From Ureibacillus sp. FSL W7-1570 (GTDB lineage Bacteria > Bacillota > Bacilli > Bacillales_A > Planococcaceae), in NCBI RefSeq assembly GCF_038593265.1, contig NZ_CP151979.1:2425001-2489000 (forward strand): a stretch of 64,000 bases of DNA. Reading direction: 5' to 3'. The position numbers and the translations under genes are program-made. The notes beneath the pieces are model-generated. The model worked only from the letters and a program-made list of their open reading frames with translations. It had not been told where the DNA came from and made no database searches. Below, in pieces: positions 1-10,621 of this stretch (positions within the stretch are counted from its first letter, which is position 1; every line of letters starts with the position of its first letter).

Positions 1-1913
<1,913 letters not shown>

Positions 1914-1970
1914 AAAGAAAAGCTTTCAATGCCGTTATCCAGTTTTGAGAGAACAACCTCTCAGTCCTTG

Positions 1971-2086
1971 TGAAGTGATGATGGCAAAGAGGTCACACCC
2001 GTTCCCATACCGAACACGGAAGTTAAGCTCTTTAGCGCCGATGGTAGTTGGGGGCTTCCCCCTGCGAGAGTAGGACGTCGCTTCGC
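1971..2086 (+). rRNA. 5S rRNA, copy A
   Basis: Canonical Bacillales 5S: helix I arms pair near 1971-1980 and 2076-2085, with the usual conserved body and loop E region. It lies about 57 bases after the 23S end, as in copy B. The helix near 2050-2062 is all G-C here, whereas copy B (48795-48910) has one A-T pair at the matching place, a compensated change. Confidence 0.95.
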
Positions 2087-2091
2087 AAGCA

Positions 2092-2118
2092 GAAACACCA
2101 CGAAAGTGGTGTTTTTTT
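2092..2118 (+). terminator. Intrinsic terminator of first rrn operon
   Basis: Perfect 8-9 bp hairpin (ACACCAC / GTGGTGT, loop GAAA) followed by seven T, six bases behind 5S. In the second operon this position is occupied by an IS1182-family element. Confidence 0.9.
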
Positions 2119-2130
2119 ATTGCCCAAAAT

Positions 2131-2390
2131 AAGCCCCCAACTACCAAAGACCGGAGGTCAGCTCGGCGCGATACAGAAACAGGAATAAAAGAGTCAAGCA
2201 GAAGAACCATTAGTAGTAGACGAGAAGCACGGGGACCAAGAAGATCAAGGAAGTGAGGCGGCACGGAGCGCAAGCGTCGGGTACGTGAGCACCGGACCGC
2301 CGAAACTGACGAGAGTAGCCGGTCAACGTGCTTCGTAGTTCGCGCCGATGGTAATTGGGGGAATCCCCTGCGAGAGTGGGACGTAGTTAA
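2131..2390 (+). ncRNA. Structured GC-rich post-5S element, copy A (5S-mimic; candidate ncRNA)
   Basis: No protein gene is supported. The last 50 bases (about 2340-2388) copy the 3' half of 5S rRNA. The first 16 bases (2131-2146) are the exact reverse complement of 5S copy A at 2042-2057. Within the element they also pair with its own 5S-like strand (2349-2361, one mismatch). A second helix, 2163-2171 with 2340-2348, is perfect and its 3' strand abuts the first, giving a helix of about 22 bp with a bulged hairpin (gacc-gga-ggtc at about 2149-2158). An inner stem pairs 2224-2231 with 2327-2334, enclosing a GGCGG/CCGCC stem and a GUGA-capped hairpin near 2280. A diverged copy at 50825-51082 keeps these helices. 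High GC in an AT-rich spacer fits an RNA gene. Function unknown; I do not recognise a family. Transcription is not shown, and a terminator separates it from 5S. Confidence 0.6.
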
Positions 2391-2773
2391 TAAAAATTAC
2401 TATTTTAGTTTTCTGCATTTTATTTATTAAAACTAAAAATCTTTACAAAGAAAGACCGAAAGTTTATTCATTTTTATATGGAGGCAGAATTTAAATAAAA
2501 ATAAAAAGTATTAAGAAGATACAAGAAAATCAAGAAAGTTTCGTACCCACCATCCCCCCACCAAAAAAACAACTATTCTGTTTTAGTCTAAAAAACAGAA
2601 ATCAACAGTACATAAAAACTCCACTTTCACAAGCCATTTTTGATCAAACAATAGCAATTTTCATAATTAATGTGAAAAAGAACAAAATAAAGCTAGTTTG
2701 ACACACTTCATCATTTGAAAAAACATGTAGACAATTTTCAATAATCCGAATACTTTTTCTATTTATCAGATTC
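2391..2773. repeat. AT-rich spacer; first ~90 bases repeat the flank of copy B
   Basis: 2385-2480 resembles 51078-51232 in patches (a TTTTAGTTTTCTGC block and an AAAGACCGAAAGT block), so the duplicated unit extends past the structured element into AT-rich flank. From about 2480 to 2773 I see no gene. The yaaC gene that sits here in B. subtilis is absent. Confidence 0.55.
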
Positions 2774-2802
2774 TTGACACTGGGAAAACATGTTGTTAAT
2801 CT
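2774..2802 (+). promoter_or_regulatory. guaB promoter (SigA)
   Basis: TTGACA (2774-2779), 17-base spacer, TAATCT (2797-2802) with a TG one base before the -10 (extended -10). It ends about 40 bases ahead of the guaB start. A single near-match to half a PurR box (CCGAA, about 2744) lies upstream but is too weak to call. Confidence 0.75.
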
Positions 2803-2811
2803 TACTAATAA

Positions 2812-4308
<1,497 letters not shown>

Positions 4309-4322
4309 TTGGATGAAACCTG

Positions 4323-4367
4323 GCCACTCTTTCAACGTCAAGGTAGATGTTGGAAGAGTGGTTTTTT
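4323..4367 (+). terminator. guaB terminator
   Basis: Long hairpin (CCACTCTT...CAAC / GTTG..AAGAGTGG) followed by TTTTTT, 15 bases after the guaB stop. Confidence 0.85.
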
Positions 4368-4374
4368 ATCGTTC

Positions 4375-4403
4375 TTTCACACACAGGGAACGTAATCTAT
4401 GAT
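4375..4403 (+). promoter_or_regulatory. Possible dacA promoter
   Basis: TTTCAC (4375-4380), 17-base spacer, TATGAT (4398-4403). The -35 is poor, but a promoter is expected because guaB ends in a strong terminator just upstream. Confidence 0.4.
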
Positions 4404-4444
4404 AAAATGAGCGAAGATGATAATAATGAGTGGAGGTACGTTTT

Positions 4445-5779
4445 GTGAAAAAAGCTAGGAAGACATCTTTGATTGGCTTATTATTAATTCCTATTCTGCT
4501 TTTTAGCATGTTTGTAACGACGCCACAAGCAAATGCTGAAACAGATTTAGGATTGACGGTAGGAGCTGCCATATTAATTGACGCAGATTCAGGGAAAATA
4601 TTATATGAGCAAAATGCGGACACACCCCTTGGAATTGCAAGTATGTCCAAAATGATGACGGAGTATATTCTATTAGATGCCATTAAAGATGGCAAAGTTT
4701 CATGGGATCAGGAATATAAAGTCTCAGAATATGTGTATAAATTGTCACAAAATCGCGCATTAAGTAATGTGCCACTAAGAGCGGATGGAACTTATAAATT
4801 AAGAGAATTATATGAAGCCATGGCAATCTACTCTGCCAATGCGGCGACAGTGGCAATTGCCGAAATGGTTGCTGGAACGGAAACAGAGTTTGTCAAATTA
4901 ATGAATAAAAAAGCGAAAGAATTGGGTCTTGAAGGTTATAAATTTGTCAATTCAACAGGATTAAATAATGCTGATTTAATGGGCATGCATCCTGCTGGGA
5001 CAGGTCCGGAAGATGAAAACGTAATGCCAGCTCGCTCAGTTGCAAAACTTGCCTATCATTTACTGAAAGATTATCCTGAAGTTTTAGAGACTGCTAGCAT
5101 TCCGAGAAAAACGTTCAGAGAAGGTACAGATGATGCCATTAAGATGGAAAACTGGAACTTCATGTTGCCAGGGTTGGTATATCAATATCAAGGTGTCGAT
5201 GGATTGAAAACAGGTACAACTAATTTAGCGGGATACTGTTTTACAGGAACTGCTGAACGAAATGGTACACGTTTAATTTCAGTTGTAATGAATGCTGTTG
5301 ATTCAAACGGTGTTGGTTCATATAAAGCGCGTTTTGATGCAACAGCAAAATTGTTCGATTATGGTTTTAGCCAATTTGCAAAACAAGAAATTATTCCAGC
5401 CGACTTTTCTGAAAAAGGAAAAGAATCTATTAAAGTCATTAAAGGAAAAGAAGATAAAGTAAAAATTGCTGTAAAAGAACCTTTATCCATGCTTGTAAAA
5501 ACATCAGAAAAAGATTTATATCAACCAAAGTTAGTGTTAGATAAAGAGTCCCTTGAAGCGAAAGTTGAAAAAGGGACGGTAGTTGGGAAAGTTGTAATTG
5601 AAAGAAAAGAAGGTTCTGATTACGGTTTTATCGATGGTAAAGAAATGGCTGTTGATGTAGTAACAGCAGACGATGTTGAACGAGCAGGATTTATCTCATT
5701 ATTCTTCCAAGGAATCGGTAATTTCTTCAGTAATCTTTGGGGAGGCATTACTGGTTTTGTAGGAGGCTTATTTTCATAA
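4445..5779 (+). CDS. dacA: D-alanyl-D-alanine carboxypeptidase (PBP5 type)
   Basis: Removes the terminal D-Ala from peptidoglycan pentapeptides on the outer membrane face. I take the GTG at 4445 as start, seven bases behind GGAGG, giving 444 residues. A lysine-rich N-terminus and hydrophobic stretch (about 8-24) end in ANA (cleavage after about residue 31). Active-site motifs: SMSK (Ser66/Lys69), SAN (about 132) and KTG (about 250). The C-terminal domain ends in a hydrophobic/amphipathic stretch typical of membrane anchoring in this family. Placement after guaB is conserved in bacilli. Confidence 0.96.
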   Translation: MKKARKTSLIGLLLIPILLFSMFVTTPQANAETDLGLTVGAAILIDADSGKILYEQNADTPLGIASMSKMMTEYILLDAIKDGKVSWDQEYKVSEYVYKLSQNRALSNVPLRADGTYKLRELYEAMAIYSANAATVAIAEMVAGTETEFVKLMNKKAKELGLEGYKFVNSTGLNNADLMGMHPAGTGPEDENVMPARSVAKLAYHLLKDYPEVLETASIPRKTFREGTDDAIKMENWNFMLPGLVYQYQGVDGLKTGTTNLAGYCFTGTAERNGTRLISVVMNAVDSNGVGSYKARFDATAKLFDYGFSQFAKQEIIPADFSEKGKESIKVIKGKEDKVKIAVKEPLSMLVKTSEKDLYQPKLVLDKESLEAKVEKGTVVGKVVIERKEGSDYGFIDGKEMAVDVVTADDVERAGFISLFFQGIGNFFSNLWGGITGFVGGLFS

Positions 5780-5823
5780 CAAATTAGGCAATTAAAACTT
5801 TTCGCTAATAGAATTTATTTCAA

Positions 5824-5863
5824 GAAAGCTAGGAACCACTAGATGTGGATTCTTAGCTTTTTT
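5824..5863 (+). terminator. dacA terminator
   Basis: Hairpin AAAGCTAGGAA.../...TTCTTAGCTTT followed by a T-run, about 45 bases after the dacA stop. Confidence 0.8.
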
Positions 5864-6033
5864 CTTTGATATATATTCTAATACTTTTGGAAATTAAATG
5901 TAAATTTTATATAAAATGGTATATAATTGGCGTTTGGCGATGGCAACTATCCGTTGCATCATCATGCGCCCATAGCTCTCTTTACTTCATACTACTTTTA
6001 ATTTATATTGACATAAGAAAGGAGTTGCCGTCG

Positions 6034-6489
6034 ATGACATTTAGTGAACGATTAAAAAATGAAAGGGAAAAACGAGGTTGGACACAAGCAGATCTTGCAG
6101 ATAAACTTCATGTCAGTCGTCAATCAGTATCAAAATGGGAAACTGGAAAGAACTATCCAAGTATTGAAGTAATTATTGCACTAAGCGATTTATTTGGTAT
6201 TACAATAGATGAAATGTTAAGGAGTGACAATGATTTGAAGGAAAAAGTAATTCAAGATAGTAAAAAATTAGCTCACCCCAAATTAAAATCGTTTTTTGAC
6301 AGTTTATTTTTACTAGGGGTATTATTAATACTCATTAAAATCATCATTCTAGGTTCCAATTTATTTTTTTATACGAATATAACAATTCCCGATGGTTTAC
6401 CTAAAGTAATTTCAAATTTCTTACCATTAGTATTAATGATTATTGGTGGAACTGGTTCAGAACAATTAAAAAAGAAATATGCAGATTAA
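6034..6489 (+). CDS. Small membrane-anchored HTH (Xre-type) regulator
   Basis: 151 residues from the ATG at 6034, which follows AAAGGAG; the longer upstream reading has no ribosome site. Residues 1-65 form a classic Cro/C1 helix-turn-helix (SERLKNEREKRGWTQ, then SRQSVSKWETG, then PSIEVIIALSDLFGIT). A charged linker and two hydrophobic helices (about 85-105 and 120-140) follow, so it is probably a DNA-binding protein tethered to the membrane. Such proteins are common in Firmicutes and often control adjacent genes; the target is unknown. This gene is not part of the B. subtilis dacA-pdxS order. Confidence 0.8.
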   Translation: MTFSERLKNEREKRGWTQADLADKLHVSRQSVSKWETGKNYPSIEVIIALSDLFGITIDEMLRSDNDLKEKVIQDSKKLAHPKLKSFFDSLFLLGVLLILIKIIILGSNLFFYTNITIPDGLPKVISNFLPLVLMIIGGTGSEQLKKKYAD

Positions 6490-6548
6490 AGAAAAAATAT
6501 TGCTTGGGAAATATTTATGGGAAATATATGTATAATATACTAATATAA

Positions 6549-6586
6549 AAAACTCGCTAAGACATCTATAGTTTAGCGAGTTTTTT
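6549..6586. terminator. Bidirectional terminator between HTH gene and pdxR
   Basis: AAAACTCGCTAA / TTTAGCGAGTTTTTT hairpin with T/A runs on both sides, serving the two convergent genes. Its right arm overlaps the last codons of pdxR. Confidence 0.8.
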
Positions 6587-7984
6587 ATTTTTTTGTACGT
6601 TCCAACATTCCATCAATTGGTGGATACTTTCCTCTATTTGATTTAAAGGAATACCTCCGAATCCAAGCAAGAAGGTAGGATGTTTATATTCAATGGGCTT
6701 TAACAAATAATTGGTTACAGGAGTAATGTTGATGCCATGATGATTTGCAATTTGCTTCAGTTGGTCAACATTTTTGCCGCTAGGAATCGAGATTAGCACA
6801 TGCATTCCAGCTTGGTCTCCTGTTATTTTTATATCAGGATAAAAAGTAGTTAGCGTATGTTTTAATTTATCATGTTTTTTTCGATAAATTTTCCTCATGC
6901 GATTTAAATGTTTAGAGAAATGACCATCTTTCATAAAATTGGCTAATATGTGTTGAACGAAACGTGGGACCGTTGCTGAGTAATAACTAAATATTTCTTT
7001 ATATTTCATTAATAAATGATGAGGCAATACCATATAAGCAACCCTAAGTGATGGCATCAATGATTTTGTAAATGTGCTCATATAAATCACTTTATCATTT
7101 TGATCTAAACCATGTAGGGCTGGAATGGGTTTGCCAATGTAGCGAAACTCACTATCATAATCATCTTCAATAATATATCGATTAGGTGCTTTGCTTGCCC
7201 ATTTCAGCAGTTGAGTTCTTCTTGTAGCTGACAGCACTGCCCCTGTCGGGAATTGATGTGATGGAGTAATATAGACGATATTAGCATTTGTTTGTTCAAG
7301 TTCATCAACTACTAAACCTTCCTCATCCACAGAAATAGGAATGGCATTATTATTTAAATGAATTCTCGGTATTGCTGAGTAACCAGGGTTTTCAAGGGCT
7401 AATATGAAATCATCTTCAAATAAGCGCAAAATCATCGGTAATAAAAGCTCAGTTCCAGAGCTAATAACGATTTGCTCAGGTTTGCAATGGATACCTCTCG
7501 ATTGAAATAAATAATTGGCAATTTCCTTTCGTAACTCTACTTCTCCTTGGGGTTCACCCATTTGTAACAACTCTTTTGAAGTAATATCAAATATATCTTT
7601 TACATACTTTCTCCATACAACAAAAGGGAAGGATTCTTCATCAACTTTACCAGGATGAAAATCATATCGATATTGTTTTTGTTCTTTTTGGGGAATTTCG
7701 ATTGTCGTTTGTTTTTTTTCTACGTAAGGCAGTTCATCAATTTCTTCAACAAAATAACCTACACGGGGAATAGATGTAATATATCCTTCCGCTAATAATT
7801 GAGAATATGCAATTTCAATGGTAGTTTGACTAATATTTAAAAACTCCGCTAATTTTCGCTTAGATGGCAATTTCGTTCCTACTTCAATTTGTTTTTGAAT
7901 AATTGCATTTTTTATGCCGCTGTAGAGTTGTTCATACAAAGGTTTAGCATTTTCTTTTTCCAATTGGAAGATCAGCATGTCCAT
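6566..7984 (-). CDS. pdxR: MocR-family PLP-dependent regulator of pyridoxal phosphate synthesis
   Basis: An N-terminal GntR winged helix (about 10-75: [15 protein letters not shown], then [20 protein letters not shown]) is fused to a type-I aminotransferase-like domain (about 110-460) with the PLP-site motif [12 protein letters not shown]. This is the MocR/PdxR architecture at normal length (472 residues). Start is the ATG at 7984, eight bases after GGAGG on the minus strand; a longer TTG reading would include the ribosome site itself. It is divergent from pdxS across about 100 bases, the arrangement in which PdxR proteins activate pdxST when PLP is low. B. subtilis lacks it; Listeria and some other bacilli have it. 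Confidence 0.9.
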   Translation of the reverse strand: MDMLIFQLEKENAKPLYEQLYSGIKNAIIQKQIEVGTKLPSKRKLAEFLNISQTTIEIAYSQLLAEGYITSIPRVGYFVEEIDELPYVEKKQTTIEIPQKEQKQYRYDFHPGKVDEESFPFVVWRKYVKDIFDITSKELLQMGEPQGEVELRKEIANYLFQSRGIHCKPEQIVISSGTELLLPMILRLFEDDFILALENPGYSAIPRIHLNNNAIPISVDEEGLVVDELEQTNANIVYITPSHQFPTGAVLSATRRTQLLKWASKAPNRYIIEDDYDSEFRYIGKPIPALHGLDQNDKVIYMSTFTKSLMPSLRVAYMVLPHHLLMKYKEIFSYYSATVPRFVQHILANFMKDGHFSKHLNRMRKIYRKKHDKLKHTLTTFYPDIKITGDQAGMHVLISIPSGKNVDQLKQIANHHGINITPVTNYLLKPIEYKHPTFLLGFGGIPLNQIEESIHQLMECWNVQKNKKLAKL

Positions 7985-8009
7985 CGTATATACCTCCAAC
8001 TGACCATAT

Positions 8010-8058
8010 AACTTTTTATAATTTTGGAACTTTTTATATTGTCAAAAATCATTATACT
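8010..8058. promoter_or_regulatory. Candidate PdxR operator (direct repeats) and pdxS promoter
   Basis: AACTTTTTATA occurs twice as an exact direct repeat (8010-8020 and 8028-8038), 18 bases apart start to start. The second copy covers where a -35 would lie for the good pdxS -10 TATACT (8053-8058). There is no good -35, consistent with an activator-dependent promoter. MocR regulators typically bind direct repeats; the assignment to PdxR is inference. Confidence 0.5.
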
Positions 8059-8088
8059 AAAAATCAACAAATAATAGGAGGTAATAAT

Positions 8089-8946
8089 ATGGAAAATTTT
8101 AAAGAAATTAACATCCCCAGAGGCGGCGTAATCATGGATGTTGTGAATGCTGAGCAAGCAAAAATTGCAGAAGCGGCAGGTGCTGTTGCGGTAATGGCAT
8201 TAGAAAAAGTTCCATCAGATATACGAAAAGAAGGCGGAGTAGCTAGGATGGCTGATCTTCGCATTATTGAGGAAGTAAAGAATGCCATATCCATTCCGGT
8301 GATGGCAAAAGTAAGAATTGGCCATATTGTGGAGGCACGTATTTTAGAATCAATAGGTGTAGATATGATTGATGAAAGTGAAGTATTAACACCAGCGGAT
8401 GATGAATTCCATTTGTTAAAAAAGGAGTTTAACGTACCTTTTGTTTGTGGGTGTCGCGATTTAGGAGAAGCAGCGCGGAGAATTGGAGAAGGGGCAGTCA
8501 TGTTGCGTACGAAAGGTGAAGCAGGTACAGGAAACATTGTAGAAGCTGTACGTCATATTCGAAAAGTAAATGCCCAAGTACGTCAAATTGTTAACATGAG
8601 TCAAGATGAATTAATGGTGGAAGCAAAAAAATTAGGTGCTCCTTATGAGTTGTTGCTACAAATTAAAGAACGAGGACGGTTGCCTGTATTAAATTATGCA
8701 GCAGGAGGGGTTGCCACACCAGCCGATGCCGCATTAATGATGGAATTAGGAGCAGATGGAGTGTTTGTTGGTTCCGGTATATTTAAATCGGAAAATCCAG
8801 AAAAGTTTGCAAGAGCTATTGTTGAAGCGACAAAAAATTATAATGATTACCCACTTATAGCTGAACTTTCAAAGGATTTAGGTAATCCTATGAAAGGAAT
8901 TGATATTGCTACTCTTTCCAAAGAAGAACTTTTGCAAGTTAGATGA
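8089..8946 (+). CDS. pdxS: Pyridoxal 5'-phosphate synthase, synthase subunit
   Basis: Builds PLP from ribose 5-phosphate, glyceraldehyde 3-phosphate and ammonia. It is the (beta/alpha)8 partner of the glutaminase PdxT. Hallmarks: [13 protein letters not shown] near the N-terminus, MAKVRIGH with the active-site lysine, [22 protein letters not shown] and the phosphate loop [13 protein letters not shown] / FVGSGIFKS. At 285 residues it is slightly short: the N-terminus lacks about nine residues and the C-terminus ends about six residues earlier than usual (the tail helps close the active site). Start ATG follows TAGGAGG. No pdxT follows; a T-box begins about 60 bases downstream. Confidence 0.97.
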   Translation: MENFKEINIPRGGVIMDVVNAEQAKIAEAAGAVAVMALEKVPSDIRKEGGVARMADLRIIEEVKNAISIPVMAKVRIGHIVEARILESIGVDMIDESEVLTPADDEFHLLKKEFNVPFVCGCRDLGEAARRIGEGAVMLRTKGEAGTGNIVEAVRHIRKVNAQVRQIVNMSQDELMVEAKKLGAPYELLLQIKERGRLPVLNYAAGGVATPADAALMMELGADGVFVGSGIFKSENPEKFARAIVEATKNYNDYPLIAELSKDLGNPMKGIDIATLSKEELLQVR

Positions 8947-9004
8947 GATTTGTCAAAATAAAGTTAATAAAGTCTTTTCTTGCAAAATTTAACGGGATAT
9001 AGTA

Positions 9005-9265
9005 CGCTATGGTTAAAATCGATTAACGATAATGCGATGATTGGAAGTAGTAGCAAGTCAGTTTTTTTAAGAGAGTCAGCGGTTGGTGGAAGCTGATAAA
9101 AACCCTTGTGAATCCATCCATGAGTTGCCCAGCTGAAATGTTTAGTAGGATTGGGTCGGTTGTAAAGCCGTTATGAAATAAGAGGATTAAACATTTTGTT
9201 TAATCAACTAGGGTGGCAACGCGGGTAGCTCTCGTCCCTTTATGGGATTGAGAGCTTTTTATATG
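9005..9265 (+). promoter_or_regulatory. T-box riboswitch of serS (tRNA-Ser sensing)
   Basis: Transcription-attenuation leader. Stem I carries an AGTA S-turn (about 9048) and a GGTGGAAG-type distal region. The specifier is probably TCC (9113-9115), just after the CTTG arm closing stem I. The T-box core AGGGTGGCAACGCGG lies at 9210-9224. The terminator is AGCTCTC...GAGAGCTTTTT (9227-9260). The TGGC of the T-box expects a tRNA ending GCCA, as tRNA-Ser normally does. Uncharged tRNA-Ser(GGA) should favour the antiterminator and turn on serS. Confidence 0.93.
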
Positions 9266-9295
9266 GAATAATTTTTCAAGTTTGGAGGAATAAAC

Positions 9296-10579
9296 ATGCT
9301 AGATATTAGACGTGTCCGTGAAAACTATGAAGAAGTGAAAAAAATTCTTTTAACACGCAACGAAGATTTAGGAAATTTTGATGAATTTGAAACCCTTGAT
9401 TCCAAACGTCGTGAACTGATTGCAAAAACGGAAGAATTGAAAGCGGAACGCAACAAAGTATCAGAGCAGATCGCTGTCATGAAACGCAATAAAGAAAATG
9501 CCGATGATTTGATTGCCCGCATGCGTGAAGTGGGTGAAGAAATCAAAAAGTTGGATGCGGAACTCGTAGAAATTGAAGAAAAGTTCAAAGATATGATGAT
9601 GCGTCTTCCAAACCTTCCTCATGAATCTGTTCCGATTGGTGAGAGCGAAGACGACAATGTAGTGGAATACACTTGGGGGGACGTGCCAAAGTTTGATTTT
9701 GAAGTGAAACCTCACTGGGATTTGGCAACGGATTTGGGCATTATCGATTTTGAGCGTGCGGCAAAAGTAACAGGAAGCCGTTTTGTATTCTACCGTGGTT
9801 TAGGTGCAAAACTCGAACGGGCACTGGCAAATTTCATGCTGGACTTGCATGTGGAAGAACATGGATATGAAGAAATGCTTCCTCCTGTCATTGTCAACCG
9901 CGACAGTTTATTGGGAACAGGACAATTGCCAAAATTTGAAGAAGACGTATTTAAATTGGCGGAAACGGATTATTTCATGATTCCAACAGCAGAAGTGCCT
10001 GTGACAAACTTCTACCGCGATGAAATTTTGAGTGCCGATATGTTGCCGAAAGCTTTTGCTGCCTATAGTGCATGTTTCCGTTCTGAAGCAGGTTCAGCAG
10101 GCCGTGATACGCGCGGATTGATTCGCCAGCACCAATTCAATAAAGTGGAGCTTGTCCGTTTTGTCAAACCGGAAGAATCTTATGAGCAGCTGGAATTGTT
10201 GACAAGTCATGCGGAAAAAGTGCTTCAATTATTGGAACTTCCTTATCAACGGGTGAAAATGTGTACAGCTGACTTAGGTTTTACAGCTGCCAAAAAATAC
10301 GATTTGGAAGTATGGATGCCGGCCCAAAATAAATACCGCGAAATTTCATCTTGCTCTAACTTTGAAGACTTCCAAGCAAGACGCGCCAATATCCGATTCC
10401 GCCGCGAACACGGGGCAAAACCGGAATATGTTCATACATTGAACGGTTCAGGGCTAGCCATTGGCCGGACAGTTGCAGCCATTTTGGAAAATTATCAACA
10501 AGAAGATGGAAGCGTCGTAATTCCAAAAGCATTAAGACCTTATATGGGTGGAAAAGAAGTTATTACTCCTAACAAATAA
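9296..10579 (+). CDS. serS: Seryl-tRNA synthetase
   Basis: Charges tRNA-Ser with serine. At 427 residues it has the normal class II layout. The N-terminal long coiled-coil arm (about 30-105) binds the tRNA variable arm. The catalytic core carries motif 2 ([21 protein letters not shown], about 263-283) and motif 3 near the C-terminus ([15 protein letters not shown]). Start ATG follows TTTGGAGG by seven bases. It is controlled by the T-box directly upstream and ends in a strong terminator. Confidence 0.98.
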   Translation: MLDIRRVRENYEEVKKILLTRNEDLGNFDEFETLDSKRRELIAKTEELKAERNKVSEQIAVMKRNKENADDLIARMREVGEEIKKLDAELVEIEEKFKDMMMRLPNLPHESVPIGESEDDNVVEYTWGDVPKFDFEVKPHWDLATDLGIIDFERAAKVTGSRFVFYRGLGAKLERALANFMLDLHVEEHGYEEMLPPVIVNRDSLLGTGQLPKFEEDVFKLAETDYFMIPTAEVPVTNFYRDEILSADMLPKAFAAYSACFRSEAGSAGRDTRGLIRQHQFNKVELVRFVKPEESYEQLELLTSHAEKVLQLLELPYQRVKMCTADLGFTAAKKYDLEVWMPAQNKYREISSCSNFEDFQARRANIRFRREHGAKPEYVHTLNGSGLAIGRTVAAILENYQQEDGSVVIPKALRPYMGGKEVITPNK

Positions 10580-10581
10580 TG

Positions 10582-10621
10582 AAAAAGAAGCATACCGGGT
10601 ATATGGTATGCTTCTTTTTTT
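10582..10621 (+). terminator. serS terminator, target of the group II intron
   Basis: AAAAGAAGCATACC / GGTATGCTTCTTTTTTT hairpin. The group II intron begins exactly after the T-run, the insertion habit of group IIC introns. Confidence 0.92.

Noticed and set aside
2131-2390. Element as Bacillaceae-1 RNA
   Set aside because: That motif also sits near rRNA operons but its RUCCU terminal loops are not present here, as far as I can see.
2131-2390. Element as a group I or II intron or IS end
   Set aside because: No P7-like core, no GTGYG start or domain V, no transposase and no clear terminal repeats.
2741-2756. PurR box ahead of guaB
   Set aside because: One half-site with a mismatch, no second copy at the usual spacing.
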